Shown here in pieces: positions 7,366 through 16,136 of a DNA stretch of 64,000 nt. Every line of letters starts with the position of its first letter. Positions within the stretch are counted from its first letter, which is position 1. A program made the translations under genes and the position numbers. Below the pieces are notes generated by a model that made no database searches, had not been told where the DNA came from, and worked only from the letters and a program-made list of their open reading frames with translations. Origin of the DNA: Polynucleobacter meluiroseus (GTDB taxonomy: Bacteria > Pseudomonadota > Gammaproteobacteria > Burkholderiales > Burkholderiaceae); assembly GCF_900205755.1 (NCBI RefSeq), contig NZ_OANS01000004.1, positions 1 through 64,000 of the forward strand, given 5' to 3'.

Positions 7366-7775
7366 CATATCTTATTGATACCAACGTCTTCTCGGAGTTG
7401 CGGCGCAAAGAGCCTAATATAGGTGTTGCAGAGTGGTTTTCTCAGAGGCCATCTACAACTCTATTTGTGAGCGTACTTACTTTGGGAGAAATTCGCAAAG
7501 GGATTGATATGCTGACGGATAGCAATCGTAAATTTGCACTACTTGATTGGCTTGAAGTCGATCTACCCGCTTTCTTCATTGGACGAATTTTAACTGTAGA
7601 TGCCAGCGTGGCAGACCGCTGGGGGCGCTTAATTGCGCAAGCAGGACGTCCCACACCAGCCATTGACAGCTTACTGGCAGCAACCGCAGTCCACCATGGA
7701 CTAAAGCTGGTTACCCGTAACACCCAAGATTTTGAGTTTGCCGGGGTTGAAGTTGTTAACCCCTGGAAAACCTAA
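7362..7775 (+). CDS. vapC: VapC/FitB-type PIN-domain toxin
   Basis: A 137-residue PIN-domain ribonuclease, the toxin of the pair. All four acidic or polar positions of the active site are present: Asp6 in YLIDTNVFSE, Glu43 in TLGEIRKG, Asp102 in AIDSLLAATA and the C-terminal RNTQDF (Asn120, Asp123). The family cleaves RNA, in several cases initiator tRNA, with Mg2+. The length and the xDTNVxSExxRKxP start resemble FitB/VapC of proteobacteria. It overlaps the antitoxin by four bases, so the two are translationally coupled. Unlike the remnant at 1815-2090, nothing here looks broken. Confidence 0.88.
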   Translation: MTYLIDTNVFSELRRKEPNIGVAEWFSQRPSTTLFVSVLTLGEIRKGIDMLTDSNRKFALLDWLEVDLPAFFIGRILTVDASVADRWGRLIAQAGRPTPAIDSLLAATAVHHGLKLVTRNTQDFEFAGVEVVNPWKT

Positions 7776-7819
7776 AACCAACTAGAAATATCGAGAAAAA
7801 ATCTCAACCTAAACACTGT

Positions 7820-8191
7820 TTAAAACTTCAAAACCCGATAGTGCTTATAAAGGTTAGCAATCGCTGCAAACCCTAGAAAGACTAGGAGTACTGCCAAGAG
7901 GGTTTCACTTGAGAGATAGGTGAAGACACCCAAGTAAATCAGCAGGTTAGCAACAATAAAGATGGCAATGGCGCCAAGTACCACTAATCTCAATTGGGGA
8001 ACAAACGCCCCCATAGTGATGGCCACAAATACCAAAATAAGATTGCCAACCAAGCCATCTGCGATGATCAAAACCCGATTCGTCATATCTGGATCACTCA
8101 ACTTGCCTACAATAATTAGGACAAAGATGCCGCCCAAGACGAGCAAGTTGAGTTTTGCTTTGGCGAGAAGGATTTTAAGTTGAGGTTGCAT
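7820..8191 (-). CDS. Small integral membrane protein, unknown function
   Basis: A 123-residue protein with four hydrophobic segments (roughly residues 12-32, 43-63, 68-90 and 95-113) and a short basic C-terminus (LYKHYRVLKF). I do not recognise a family motif. The short basic N-terminus (KILLAKAKL) and the loops suggest an inner-membrane protein with few soluble parts. It follows another small membrane protein gene by about 20 bases on the same strand, so the two probably form an operon. No function is proposed. Confidence 0.6.
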   Translation of the reverse strand: MQPQLKILLAKAKLNLLVLGGIFVLIIVGKLSDPDMTNRVLIIADGLVGNLILVFVAITMGAFVPQLRLVVLGAIAIFIVANLLIYLGVFTYLSSETLLAVLLVFLGFAAIANLYKHYRVLKF

Positions 8192-8212
8192 GCAATCTGG
8201 CGCTTTAATAAT

Positions 8213-8440
8213 CTAGAAATTGGGGCTACCGTAAAACACTAGGCTAATCCCAATCCACAGAACAACAAAAGCGACTAAGAGGGTTAAGCCGAGTTTCTTG
8301 AGGTAAAAATCTAAGGTATCCATATAGGCCTCATCATTTCTACCAAAGTAACGATCGAAATGCTTCCAAACTAGACGTCCGACGATTATCGGAATCAAAA
8401 TGGCAACGACGCCAAGTATTACGGTAAGGGTGTTATCCAA
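8213..8440 (-). CDS. Small two-helix membrane protein, unknown function
   Basis: A 75-residue protein with a transmembrane helix at about 6-24 (VILGVVAILIPIIVGRLVW), a charged middle (HFDRYFGRNDEAYMDTLDFY) and a second helix at about 52-72. The hairpin topology would put the charged loop on one side of the membrane. Its stop lies 21 bp before the start of the four-helix membrane protein gene on the same strand, suggesting co-transcription. I do not recognise the family. Confidence 0.55.
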   Translation of the reverse strand: MDNTLTVILGVVAILIPIIVGRLVWKHFDRYFGRNDEAYMDTLDFYLKKLGLTLLVAFVVLWIGISLVFYGSPNF

Positions 8441-8606
8441 TGGTTTCTTTCTTTCGAAAAAGCAGGGTCATATTCAGGGCTCAGAATACCTTGATTTTCC
8501 GACTCATCCGCTTTTCAGGTATTTGATGACTTTAGAAGACTTTTCTGTAGGCTAGAATCCAAAAAGCAATAAATCTAAATAGTTTATCCACTTAAAAGGC
8601 CTTCCA

Positions 8607-9203
8607 ATGACCGCACCATCCTCAGAACAAATGAAACAAATGACCGATCTACGCACCGCAGTCTTAGGCGCGGCCGCCAAAATGCCCGGCGCACTTATCG
8701 GCTTAGGAATCTTATTCATCATCTTGGGAGTGATTGGTATTACTGGTCAGGTCCTCTTCTCCTTCATCTCTATTAGCATGTTGGGTGCCTTTTTAATCTT
8801 TGGTGGCGTTTTGCAATTTGCCCATGCCATCAAATCTCAAGGTTGGCAGAGCGTGAGCATTCAGGTTTTGTTGGCGCTACTCTATATTGCAACCGGCTTA
8901 TTTACCTGGTTGTTCCCCATCCCAGCCTTAGAAGTCATTACTTTATGGCTCGCAGCAATCTTTTTCATTACTGGCTTCCTGCGCCTAGTCTCTGCATTTC
9001 AGCACCGCCACTTTAATGAGTGGATTTGGATGGTTTTTTCTGCGGCAATCTCCATCTTGATGGGCGCGCTCATCATGAGTGGCTATCCATCCAGTAGCTT
9101 ATGGTTGCCTGGCTTGCTGATCGCGATTGAGTTGCTTTTACAGGGCTGGTCCATGTTGTTTTTAGGCTTTGCCGCACGCAAACTGTTGAACAACAAGCAG
9201 TAG
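8607..9203 (+). CDS. HdeD-family membrane protein (DUF308)
   Basis: A 198-residue inner-membrane protein with six hydrophobic segments arranged as repeated DUF308 units, the pattern of HdeD. Diagnostic stretches are ALIGLGILFIILGVIGI near residue 30, LLALLYIATGLFTW near 90, and AAISILMGALIMSGYP near 145, where each unit has a Gly-rich helix followed by a proline turn. HdeD in E. coli is linked to acid resistance at high cell density; no acid-stress neighbours are seen here, so that role is only a family association. It is a single gene, divergent from the small membrane proteins, with a short gene (9265-9435) directly after. Confidence 0.75.
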   Translation: MTAPSSEQMKQMTDLRTAVLGAAAKMPGALIGLGILFIILGVIGITGQVLFSFISISMLGAFLIFGGVLQFAHAIKSQGWQSVSIQVLLALLYIATGLFTWLFPIPALEVITLWLAAIFFITGFLRLVSAFQHRHFNEWIWMVFSAAISILMGALIMSGYPSSSLWLPGLLIAIELLLQGWSMLFLGFAARKLLNNKQ

Positions 9204-9264
9204 TAGTCATCGGCAAGTAATCAGCAATAGGTTTTTTTCATTATCGGCACTAAAATAGCCGAAT

Positions 9265-9435
9265 ATGAAAAAAACCGACTTATACAAAAACTTAGGTTTG
9301 GCCACTGCTCAGCGTATGAAAAACGCTGCAAAAGTAGCCAAGCCTGGTGCAAGCGATAAAGCCAAGCTTAAAAAAGAACTTGCTAGCGGCAATCCTTTGC
9401 TGGCATCTTTAATTGGTAAAACAGAATCTAAATAA
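9265..9435 (+). CDS. Short basic protein, 56 residues
   Basis: An open frame from ATG 9265 to TAA 9433-9435, too short for usual length cut-offs. The product is lysine-rich (MKKTDLYKNLGLATAQRM, then KVAKPGASDKAKLKKELA) and ends SLIGKTESK. It has no signal peptide or membrane helix. The composition and coding-like codon choice argue for a real gene, as does its position in an otherwise empty gap between the HdeD gene and the acyltransferase. I do not recognise the family. It could be a small nucleic-acid- or ribosome-associated protein, judging only from charge. Confidence 0.55.
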   Translation: MKKTDLYKNLGLATAQRMKNAAKVAKPGASDKAKLKKELASGNPLLASLIGKTESK

Positions 9436-9500
9436 GTTTCACCAGGGCGCAGTAAAGACTTCTTCGCCACTCATCTATCCTTTTTAGGAAATCTGTTTCA

Positions 9501-10565
9501 TTGCGCTCAAAAAACCATTTTCTCCTGGTTGATTTCTTAAAAGTCTTCGCTGCCTTAGTCATCATTCTTCACCACTTGTCTAGCTATGGGCAGATCGCAG
9601 AGGATGTGCACCTGCTACTCCCAGAGATCATGACTTGGCTATTTGAGTATGGCCGTTATGCAGTACAAATATTTTTAGTGATGGGCGGTTACCTCGCCGC
9701 GCAATCGCTAACTGGGATGAATCACTTGCATGGCCTGAAGGCGGTATCCGGGGTAGTTATCAATCGCTATCTCCGACTTTTAATGCCCTATGTTGCTTCT
9801 TTAATGATCACAGTATGTTGCGCTTGGATCGCACGTTTTTGGGTGCAAGATGAGTTTGTGGGAGAGTCAGAAACACTGATGCAGTTTTTAGCCCATCTGT
9901 TTTTCTTGCAAGGGATTTTGGGGCTGGATTCGATCTCGGCGGGCGTTTGGTATGTCGCAATCGATTGGCAGCTCTATGCCATGCTGGCCATTGTCTTGGG
10001 GATATTTCCGCGTTCACGCAGCTTGGTTTGGATATTGAGTGCGATTACTGTGGCCTCTTTGCTGTATTTCAATCGCCATGGAGAATTTGAGAACTACTTC
10101 ATTTACTTCATGGGTCCCTATGGCCTAGGAATTTTGGCGCAGTTGGCAAAAAACTATCCCGACCCCCGCATCAATCGCTTTGCCAAAATCGTTATTGCAC
10201 TCGTAGGCGTAGTGATATTGGTAAATAGTTTTCCAACGCTATGGCTTCGTAATATTTTGGCTTATGGTGTGGCGGTTGCCTTGATTCAATGGGGCAGCCG
10301 AGCCTACAAAGACAATAAGCACGCTAAGGCACACTTCGCAGTGAATGCAATCTTGTGGGGTAGCCGAAGATCTTATTGCGCCTTCTTATTGCACTTCTCT
10401 TTTATCTTGTTGGCCAACACGCTTTATATAGCATGGGGCATTAATCAACGTCACGATGGCGTGATCGCTTTAGGGATGATGCTGTCCGCGCTAGCGCTGA
10501 GTTGGCTGGCGGCGAACTACTTATATCGCTGGGTAGAAGTGCCTACCCGCAAGCTCAAGATTTAA
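9501..10565 (+). CDS. Acyltransferase 3 family membrane protein
   Basis: A 354-residue integral membrane O-acyltransferase with about ten transmembrane helices. The N-terminal VDFLKVFAALVIILHHL carries the conserved histidine pair region of acyltransferase 3 proteins, and VQIFLVMGGYLAA (about 52-66) is the usual FF(I/V)xSGY-type motif, here with MGGY. The family acetylates or succinylates sugars in surface polysaccharides; the substrate cannot be told. The start is TTG at 9501, with AGGAA ten bases upstream; no ATG gives the conserved N-terminus. Its stop is a few bases from the convergent darP stop, so it is a single gene. Confidence 0.8.
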   Translation: MRSKNHFLLVDFLKVFAALVIILHHLSSYGQIAEDVHLLLPEIMTWLFEYGRYAVQIFLVMGGYLAAQSLTGMNHLHGLKAVSGVVINRYLRLLMPYVASLMITVCCAWIARFWVQDEFVGESETLMQFLAHLFFLQGILGLDSISAGVWYVAIDWQLYAMLAIVLGIFPRSRSLVWILSAITVASLLYFNRHGEFENYFIYFMGPYGLGILAQLAKNYPDPRINRFAKIVIALVGVVILVNSFPTLWLRNILAYGVAVALIQWGSRAYKDNKHAKAHFAVNAILWGSRRSYCAFLLHFSFILLANTLYIAWGINQRHDGVIALGMMLSALALSWLAANYLYRWVEVPTRKLKI

Positions 10566-11089
10566 AGCCCCATCTCTTTCAGGACGCGGAAGATTTCTCG
10601 ATAGGCTTTGGGTGGCTTGTTAAGTTCTTTTTCCCGCCGTGCATTGCGAATGAGTGTGCGCATATTTTGGATATCCATGTCGGGATATTGCTCAATCATT
10701 TTGGTAAACGTGGCGTCATCAGCAATGAGTCGATCGCGATAGGATTCCAGAAAATGGAGTTTGGCCGTTTCTGCTTTACTCACTCCCTGAATGGCATCTA
10801 GACGTCTCTGAATGGTATCGAGCTCAGTCTCATCCAAGAAACGCATTAATTTGCCTAAATATTGCTTATGCCTACGAATCGCCTCAAAACTCTTAATTTT
10901 GTTGGTCTCCCCGATGGCGACTTTAATCGCCTCATCCATGGGGATCGTCTTGAGCGCATCGCTACTGAGAGCTGCCAACACTTCAGCCAATTTTTGGCGT
11001 TCGGTCATTTGGCGCTTTAATTCAGACTTGCTGGGCCCCTCGTTAAGATCTTCCTTCTTGGGCGTACGGTTCTTTTCATTGACATGCAT
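10562..11089 (-). CDS. darP: Ribosome biogenesis factor DarP/YjgA
   Basis: A 175-residue, highly charged, helical protein of the DUF615/YjgA family. These proteins bind late 50S precursors and help to finish peptidyl transferase centre folding. Recognisable parts are SKSELKRQMTERQKLAE (about 20-36, the family opening), KIKSFEAIRRHKQYLGKLMR (about 63-82) and a C-terminal RTLIRNARREKELNKPPKAY (about 143-162). The length matches the family. The gene ends overlapping the convergent acyltransferase stop by four bases. Its start is separated from the divergent GMC gene by about 150 bp. Confidence 0.9.
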   Translation of the reverse strand: MHVNEKNRTPKKEDLNEGPSKSELKRQMTERQKLAEVLAALSSDALKTIPMDEAIKVAIGETNKIKSFEAIRRHKQYLGKLMRFLDETELDTIQRRLDAIQGVSKAETAKLHFLESYRDRLIADDATFTKMIEQYPDMDIQNMRTLIRNARREKELNKPPKAYREIFRVLKEMGL

Positions 11090-11239
11090 GGGCTTATTTT
11101 AGACGGGTATTGATGCGGGGCTGGGTATTTATCGGGCGATCGTCAGGTAGAGCGCATGAATTACCGCACTGGTAAATAATGGAGGACAGAATAAGCATTA
11201 ACGTATGCTAGCCTTAAGCAATAGAATCTAGAGCAAGCT

Positions 11240-12865
11240 ATGACCCAAACACAACGTTACGACTACATCATTATTGGCGCTGGCAGCGCAGGTTGTCTCT
11301 TGGCAAAACGCTTGACAGAGAACTCCCATAAGCAGGTTTTGTTGATTGAGGCAGGGAAAAGTGACAACTACATCTGGATACATATTCCGGTTGGGTACTT
11401 GTATTGCATAGATAACCCGCGCGCTGACTGGCGCTTTAAGACGGCCAAAGAAGCGGGTTTGAACGGCCGGTCTTTACTGTATCCGCGCGGTAAAGTACTT
11501 GGGGGCTGCTCCTCTATTAATGGCATGATTTATATGCGCGGACAAGCGGGAGACTACGCCACTTGGGTTGAGGCGACAGGCGATGAAGCTTGGTCATGGC
11601 CGAATGCCTTAGAGCGGTATAAATCATTCGAGGACTACCACGGTGGGGCTAACCAGTGGCATGGCAAAGGCGGCGAGTGGACCGTGTCACGTCAGCGCTT
11701 ACGCTGGCCCATCATGGACGTGTTCAGAAAAGCGGCAGTCGAGTCGGGCATTCCCGCTAGCGACGACTTTAATCAAGGCGACAACTTTGGTGTGGGCTAC
11801 TTTGATGTGAGTCAACGCGCCGGTTGGCGTTTAAACACTTCCAAAGCATTTTTACGTGAGGCCGCCAAACGCCCTAATTTGACTGTGCTAACCGAGGCAG
11901 TGGTGGATACCTTGTTAATTGATCCCAAAACCAAAAATTGTTACGGGGTGCAATACTTAAAAGACGGCGTTGCTCATCAAGTTCTGTGCAATATCGAAAG
12001 TGGGGGCGAGGTCATATTAAGCGCAGGCACTATTGGTAGCGTCCAGATCTTAGAGCGTTCAGGAATTGGTTCAGCCGAGCGCTTAGAGCAACTAGGCATT
12101 CCTGTTATGAGTGATCTACCAGGGGTGGGCGAGAACCTCCAAGACCATTTGCAACTGCGCATGATCTTTAAAGTCAGCGGTATTCAGACTCTCAACACTA
12201 AAGTTCATCACCTCCTTGGCAAACTAAAGATTGGCCTGGAATACTTTTTCAAACGCTCCGGCCCGATGTCGATGGCGCCCTCACAGTTGGGTGCGTTTGC
12301 CTACAGCTCGCCAGCACAAACCTCGGCGAACGTGGAGTATCACGTCCAGCCCTTGTCTTTAGAAAAGTTTGGCGATGACTTGCATACCTTTAATGCCTTC
12401 ACTGCCAGTGTCTGTAACTTGCGTCCAAGCTCGCGGGGGAGTGTGCATATCTCCTCTCGAGACCCGCAGGTGCATCCAGTCATTAGCCCGAACTATCTTT
12501 CCACAGGGGATGACTGCCAGGTTGCGATAGATTCTTTGCGCTTAACTCGAAACATTGTTGAAAGTGCGGCCCTAAAACCGTATAGCCCTGAAGAATATAA
12601 GCCCGGTAGTCAGTATCAAAGTGATGCCGACTTAATCAAGGCTGCTGGAGATATTGGGACAACGATTTTCCATCCAGTGGGTACCTGCAAGATGGGTCGC
12701 CCAGATGATCCCATGGCAGTTCTGGATTCTGAACTGCGAGTGAGGGGCATTCAGCACCTCCGGGTAGTGGACGCCTCTGCTATGCCGACCATTACCTCAG
12801 GTAATACTGCCGCTCCAACCATGATGATTGCGCAACGAGCCGCGCAACTACTCACGGGTGAATAA
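11240..12865 (+). CDS. GMC-family FAD-dependent alcohol dehydrogenase
   Basis: A 541-residue flavoenzyme of the glucose-methanol-choline oxidoreductase family that oxidises a primary alcohol to the aldehyde. The FAD dinucleotide fold is at about 9-27 (IIIGAGSAGCLLAKRLTE), the first GMC signature at about 86-103 (YPRGKVLGGCSSINGMIY), the second at about 262-275 (LSAGTIGSVQILERSG). The catalytic His is in FHPVGTCKMG, and the C-terminal SGNTAAPTMMIAQRAA closes the flavin site. The family contains choline, alkanol and polyethylene-glycol dehydrogenases; the substrate here is unknown. The following EamA gene overlaps its end, so enzyme and exporter are probably co-transcribed. Confidence 0.85.
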   Translation: MTQTQRYDYIIIGAGSAGCLLAKRLTENSHKQVLLIEAGKSDNYIWIHIPVGYLYCIDNPRADWRFKTAKEAGLNGRSLLYPRGKVLGGCSSINGMIYMRGQAGDYATWVEATGDEAWSWPNALERYKSFEDYHGGANQWHGKGGEWTVSRQRLRWPIMDVFRKAAVESGIPASDDFNQGDNFGVGYFDVSQRAGWRLNTSKAFLREAAKRPNLTVLTEAVVDTLLIDPKTKNCYGVQYLKDGVAHQVLCNIESGGEVILSAGTIGSVQILERSGIGSAERLEQLGIPVMSDLPGVGENLQDHLQLRMIFKVSGIQTLNTKVHHLLGKLKIGLEYFFKRSGPMSMAPSQLGAFAYSSPAQTSANVEYHVQPLSLEKFGDDLHTFNAFTASVCNLRPSSRGSVHISSRDPQVHPVISPNYLSTGDDCQVAIDSLRLTRNIVESAALKPYSPEEYKPGSQYQSDADLIKAAGDIGTTIFHPVGTCKMGRPDDPMAVLDSELRVRGIQHLRVVDASAMPTITSGNTAAPTMMIAQRAAQLLTGE

Positions 12866-13781
12866 GCCCCACATAGACTCTTCAAGAGCCTATGCCTTAC
12901 CGGCAAGCCATCTTCTCTTAGCTCTAGCGATTGTGGCAGTGTGGGGAACTAACTTTGTCGTGATTAAGCAATGTTTAGCGGACTTCCCACCCTTTTTATT
13001 CGCGACACTTCGCTATGTATTTGCCTTGATTCCCTTGGTGTTCTTTGTGCCTAGGCCAAAAGTGGCTTGGGCCAATCTCTGTATTTACGGTCTAGCGACT
13101 GGCGTGGGGCAGTTCGGGGTGATGTACTACGCAATGAATAACCAAATTTCACCAGGGCTTGCTTCCTTAGTTATTCAGACCCAGGTCTTCTTCACTATTG
13201 GGTTTGCTATGTTCTTTGCTAAAGAGGGGCTAAAGCGCTATCAAGCCGTCGCAGTTGCTATAGCGCTGACTGGTTTGGTGTTAATTGCGCTTCATACCGA
13301 TGCAACAACTACCTTCTTTGGCATCGCCCTCGTAGTCTTTTCAGGATTTTCTTGGGGGGTCGCCAACACGGTGAGCCGCCGAGCTGGCTCGATCAATATG
13401 CTTGCTTATGTAGTTTGGGCGAGCGCCTTTTCCATCCCACCCCTAGTATTAATGACGCTTTTGCTTGAGGGTGGCTGGGAAGTGCTTAGCTCGACAATGA
13501 TGTCAGCATCTGCTGGTGGCTGGGTGGGAGTCCTTTGGCAATCTTGGGGCAATACGCTCTTTGGCTATACAGCGTGGGCTTGGCTTTTATCCAAGCACCC
13601 AGCTGCAGTAGTGGCGCCCGCACCCCTTTTAGTGCCCGTCTTTGGCATGGGAACCTCCGCCTTCTTTTTAGGCGAAGCCCTGCCGCTTTGGAAGCTGGGT
13701 GCGGCTGGCTTAGTCATTACGGGGCTTGTGATTAACCTTTTTTGGCCAAGCCTAGAAGCGCAAATCAAAAAACATACGTAA
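12858..13781 (+). CDS. EamA/DMT-family transporter
   Basis: A 307-residue inner-membrane transporter of the drug/metabolite superfamily, with ten hydrophobic helices forming two EamA repeats (about 10-135 and 150-285). The first helix contains IVAVWGTNFVVIKQCL, the classic W-G-x-x-F/N motif, repeated in the second half as FSGFSWGVANTVSR. I choose GTG at 12858, just before the overlapped stop of the GMC gene, over the longer TTG frame at 12828. EamA proteins often export amino acids or metabolites. The pairing with a dehydrogenase is a hint but does not define the substrate. Confidence 0.8.
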   Translation: MNKPHIDSSRAYALPASHLLLALAIVAVWGTNFVVIKQCLADFPPFLFATLRYVFALIPLVFFVPRPKVAWANLCIYGLATGVGQFGVMYYAMNNQISPGLASLVIQTQVFFTIGFAMFFAKEGLKRYQAVAVAIALTGLVLIALHTDATTTFFGIALVVFSGFSWGVANTVSRRAGSINMLAYVVWASAFSIPPLVLMTLLLEGGWEVLSSTMMSASAGGWVGVLWQSWGNTLFGYTAWAWLLSKHPAAVVAPAPLLVPVFGMGTSAFFLGEALPLWKLGAAGLVITGLVINLFWPSLEAQIKKHT

Positions 13782-13931
13782 CTAGCGCCTATTTATTCGC
13801 TACGGGTAATGTAAAACCCTAATGCAAGTCCCTTTTTTTACGCTGACATTAACGGTAATATGACTGACAGCTTTGAAATCTAGCTAGTAAAAAGCCATTA
13901 ATTAACCTGCATTTTTAGTCATGGAGACTTT

Positions 13932-15116
13932 ATGAACATTCGTCGTCACATTTTTGCAATTACTGCAACTGCAATGCTTACAACCGGTGCATACGCTGCC
14001 GACATCAAGGTCGGTGTTACAGGCCCCTACACGGGCGGCTCCTCCTCAATGGGTGTGAGCATGCGTGATGGCGTGCGTTTGGCTGCTCAAGAAATTAACG
14101 CCGCTGGCGGTGTTAATGGCAATAAGATCCTCTTAGTTGAGCGCGACGACGAAGCTAAAAATGAGCGCGGCGTGCAAATTGCCCAAGAGTTGATTAACAA
14201 TGAAAAGGTAGTAGCTACCTTAGGCTTTATTAATACTGGCGTTGCTTTAGCTTCACAGCGCTTTTATCAAGATGCAAAGATTCCGGTCATCAACAACGTT
14301 GCTACTGGTACTTTGATCACCAAGCAATTCCCTAATGCACCAGAAAATTATGTTTTCCGCACGTCTGCTGCCGATAATATTCAGGCGCCGATGATTGCTA
14401 AGGAAGCGGTTGAAAAGCGTGGCTTGAAGAAAGTAGCCATCTTGGCTGACTCTACAAACTACGGTCAACTGGGTCGTGAAGATCTTGAGAAGGCATTGAA
14501 GACTTACGGCGTTACTCCTGTGTCAACCGAGAAATTCAACATTGGTGACGTGGATATGACGGCCCAGTTGCTCAAAGCAAAAAATGCAGGTGCGGATGTG
14601 GTCTTGACCTACGCAATTGGACCTGAGTTAGCGCAAATCGCCAACGGTATGGCTAAATTGGGTTGGAAAAAGCCCATCATCGGCAGCTGGACCTTGTCAA
14701 TGGCGAGCTTCATTGACACCGCCGGTAAAAACGGTAACGGTGCCACCATGCCAGAGACATTTATTCAGCAACCAGCAACTACACCAAAGCGTAAGGCTTT
14801 CGTAGATGCTTACCTTAAAGATTTCAAGCCAAAGAATGGCATCATCGCTTCGCCAGTATCAGCGGCTCAAGGTTACGATTCTGTCTATATCTTGGCTGCT
14901 GCCATCAAGCAAGCAAACAGCACAGAAGGACCAAAGATTTTGGCAGCCCTGCAAGATCTGAAGGCTCCAATCAATGGCGTAGTGACGACTTATAACAAGC
15001 CTTATAGTGCCGCCAATCATGAGGCAATTACTACTAAAGACGTGGTGATGGGCGTAGTTGAAAATGGCCGTGTTGAGTTCTTGAATGCTGAGGATGCAAG
15101 CGCTAAGAAGAAGTAA
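13932..15116 (+). CDS. Periplasmic substrate-binding protein of a branched-chain amino acid-type ABC transporter
   Basis: A 394-residue periplasmic binding protein of the Leu/Ile/Val type (peripla_BP_6). The signal peptide covers residues 1-22 and ends AYA, with cleavage before ADIKVGVTGPYTG. The core shows MRDGVRLAAQEINAAGG and later EKRGLKKVAILADSTNYGQ, typical of the two-lobed fold. It is the first gene of a transporter cluster with permease, fused permease-ATPase and ATPase genes downstream. Substrates of this family include branched-chain amino acids, amides, urea and aromatic acids, so leucine-like ligands are the default only. A rho-independent terminator follows, which would make this abundant protein partly independent of the rest. 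Confidence 0.85.
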   Translation: MNIRRHIFAITATAMLTTGAYAADIKVGVTGPYTGGSSSMGVSMRDGVRLAAQEINAAGGVNGNKILLVERDDEAKNERGVQIAQELINNEKVVATLGFINTGVALASQRFYQDAKIPVINNVATGTLITKQFPNAPENYVFRTSAADNIQAPMIAKEAVEKRGLKKVAILADSTNYGQLGREDLEKALKTYGVTPVSTEKFNIGDVDMTAQLLKAKNAGADVVLTYAIGPELAQIANGMAKLGWKKPIIGSWTLSMASFIDTAGKNGNGATMPETFIQQPATTPKRKAFVDAYLKDFKPKNGIIASPVSAAQGYDSVYILAAAIKQANSTEGPKILAALQDLKAPINGVVTTYNKPYSAANHEAITTKDVVMGVVENGRVEFLNAEDASAKKK

Positions 15117-15176
15117 AAACCGCATGTAGCTGGCGTTTTAAGAGTTTTTTTGCAGCACTAAGTATTCAGAAATCCC

Positions 15177-15202
15177 AAAACGCCGCCTGCGGGCGGTGTT
15201 TT
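15177..15202 (+). terminator. Rho-independent terminator or attenuator after the binding-protein gene
   Basis: AAAACGCCGCC-TGC-GGGCGGTGTTTT forms an 11-bp stem (one G-U pair) closed by a short loop and flanked by A and T runs. It lies between the binding-protein gene and livH, so it likely lowers read-through into the permease genes. Confidence 0.75.
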
Positions 15203-15257
15203 GCTTACAATGTCGGATTCGACAATTTAATAGCTTTAAGAATTTTGGGTCAACACC

Positions 15258-16136
15258 ATGGAAATCCTTGCACAAATCCTTTCAAGCGGAATAGCAGTCG
15301 GCATGATTTATGCCGTCATTGCGTTTGGCTTTCAGCTCACTTTTGCAACCTCGGGAACTTTGAACTTCGGTCAAGGTGAGGCACTCATGTTGGGCGCATT
15401 AGTTGGTTTAACCTGCGTGGATACTTTGGGCATGAATTACTGGCTCATGATTCCGGTAGTGTGCGTCTTCGGTATGCTGCAAGGTGGATTTGTTGAATTG
15501 ATTGGCGTACGTCCCGCAATCAAAATTAAATCCGAGTTCGGTTGGATTATGTCCACCATTGCACTGGGCATTATTTTCAAAAACGTGGCAGAAAACATTT
15601 GGGGTCGCGATGCTTTGCCTTTCCCGCCACCCCTGAGCATGGAGCCAATGAATTTTCTCGGCGCTAATATTCTGCCAATGGAAATCTTAGTAGTGGTTGG
15701 TGCTTTGGTCATGATGTTATTGGTTGAATTCTTTAACCGCAAAACCATTTACGGTAAAGCTGTTGTAGCTACTGCTAATGACCGCGATGCCGCTGGCCTC
15801 ATGGGCATTAATACCAGCATGGTGATTACCTTCTCTTATGCATTGTCTTCATTGACCGCTGCATTTGCGGGTGTCCTAATTGCCCCATTGACGCTGACTG
15901 GCGCAACGATGGGTGGCGCACTGGGTTTAAAAGCCTTTGCGGTAGCCATCATTGGCGGCTTATCTAGCGGCCTAGGCATCATCGTTGGTGGCTTGATTCT
16001 AGGCATCGTCGAGACTGCTACCGGCTTTTATATTTCTACTGGCTACAAAGACGTTCCTGGTTTGATTTTGCTCTTACTTGTATTGGCATACAAACCCTCT
16101 GGCCTCTTTGGTAAATCTGCAATTAAGAAAGTTTGA
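15258..16136 (+). CDS. livH: Branched-chain amino acid-type ABC permease LivH
   Basis: A 292-residue inner-membrane permease with about eight helices. It has the LivH-type start LAQILSSGIAVGMIYAVIAFG, the conserved TFATSGTLNFGQGEALMLGA segment, and the ATPase-contact loop around residue 170-190 (VVATANDRDAAGLMGINTS), equivalent to the EAA loop. The C-terminal GGLSSGLGIIVGGLILGI is also characteristic. Its stop overlaps the start of the fused LivM-LivG gene by four bases, so expression is coupled. Confidence 0.9.
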   Translation: MEILAQILSSGIAVGMIYAVIAFGFQLTFATSGTLNFGQGEALMLGALVGLTCVDTLGMNYWLMIPVVCVFGMLQGGFVELIGVRPAIKIKSEFGWIMSTIALGIIFKNVAENIWGRDALPFPPPLSMEPMNFLGANILPMEILVVVGALVMMLLVEFFNRKTIYGKAVVATANDRDAAGLMGINTSMVITFSYALSSLTAAFAGVLIAPLTLTGATMGGALGLKAFAVAIIGGLSSGLGIIVGGLILGIVETATGFYISTGYKDVPGLILLLLVLAYKPSGLFGKSAIKKV

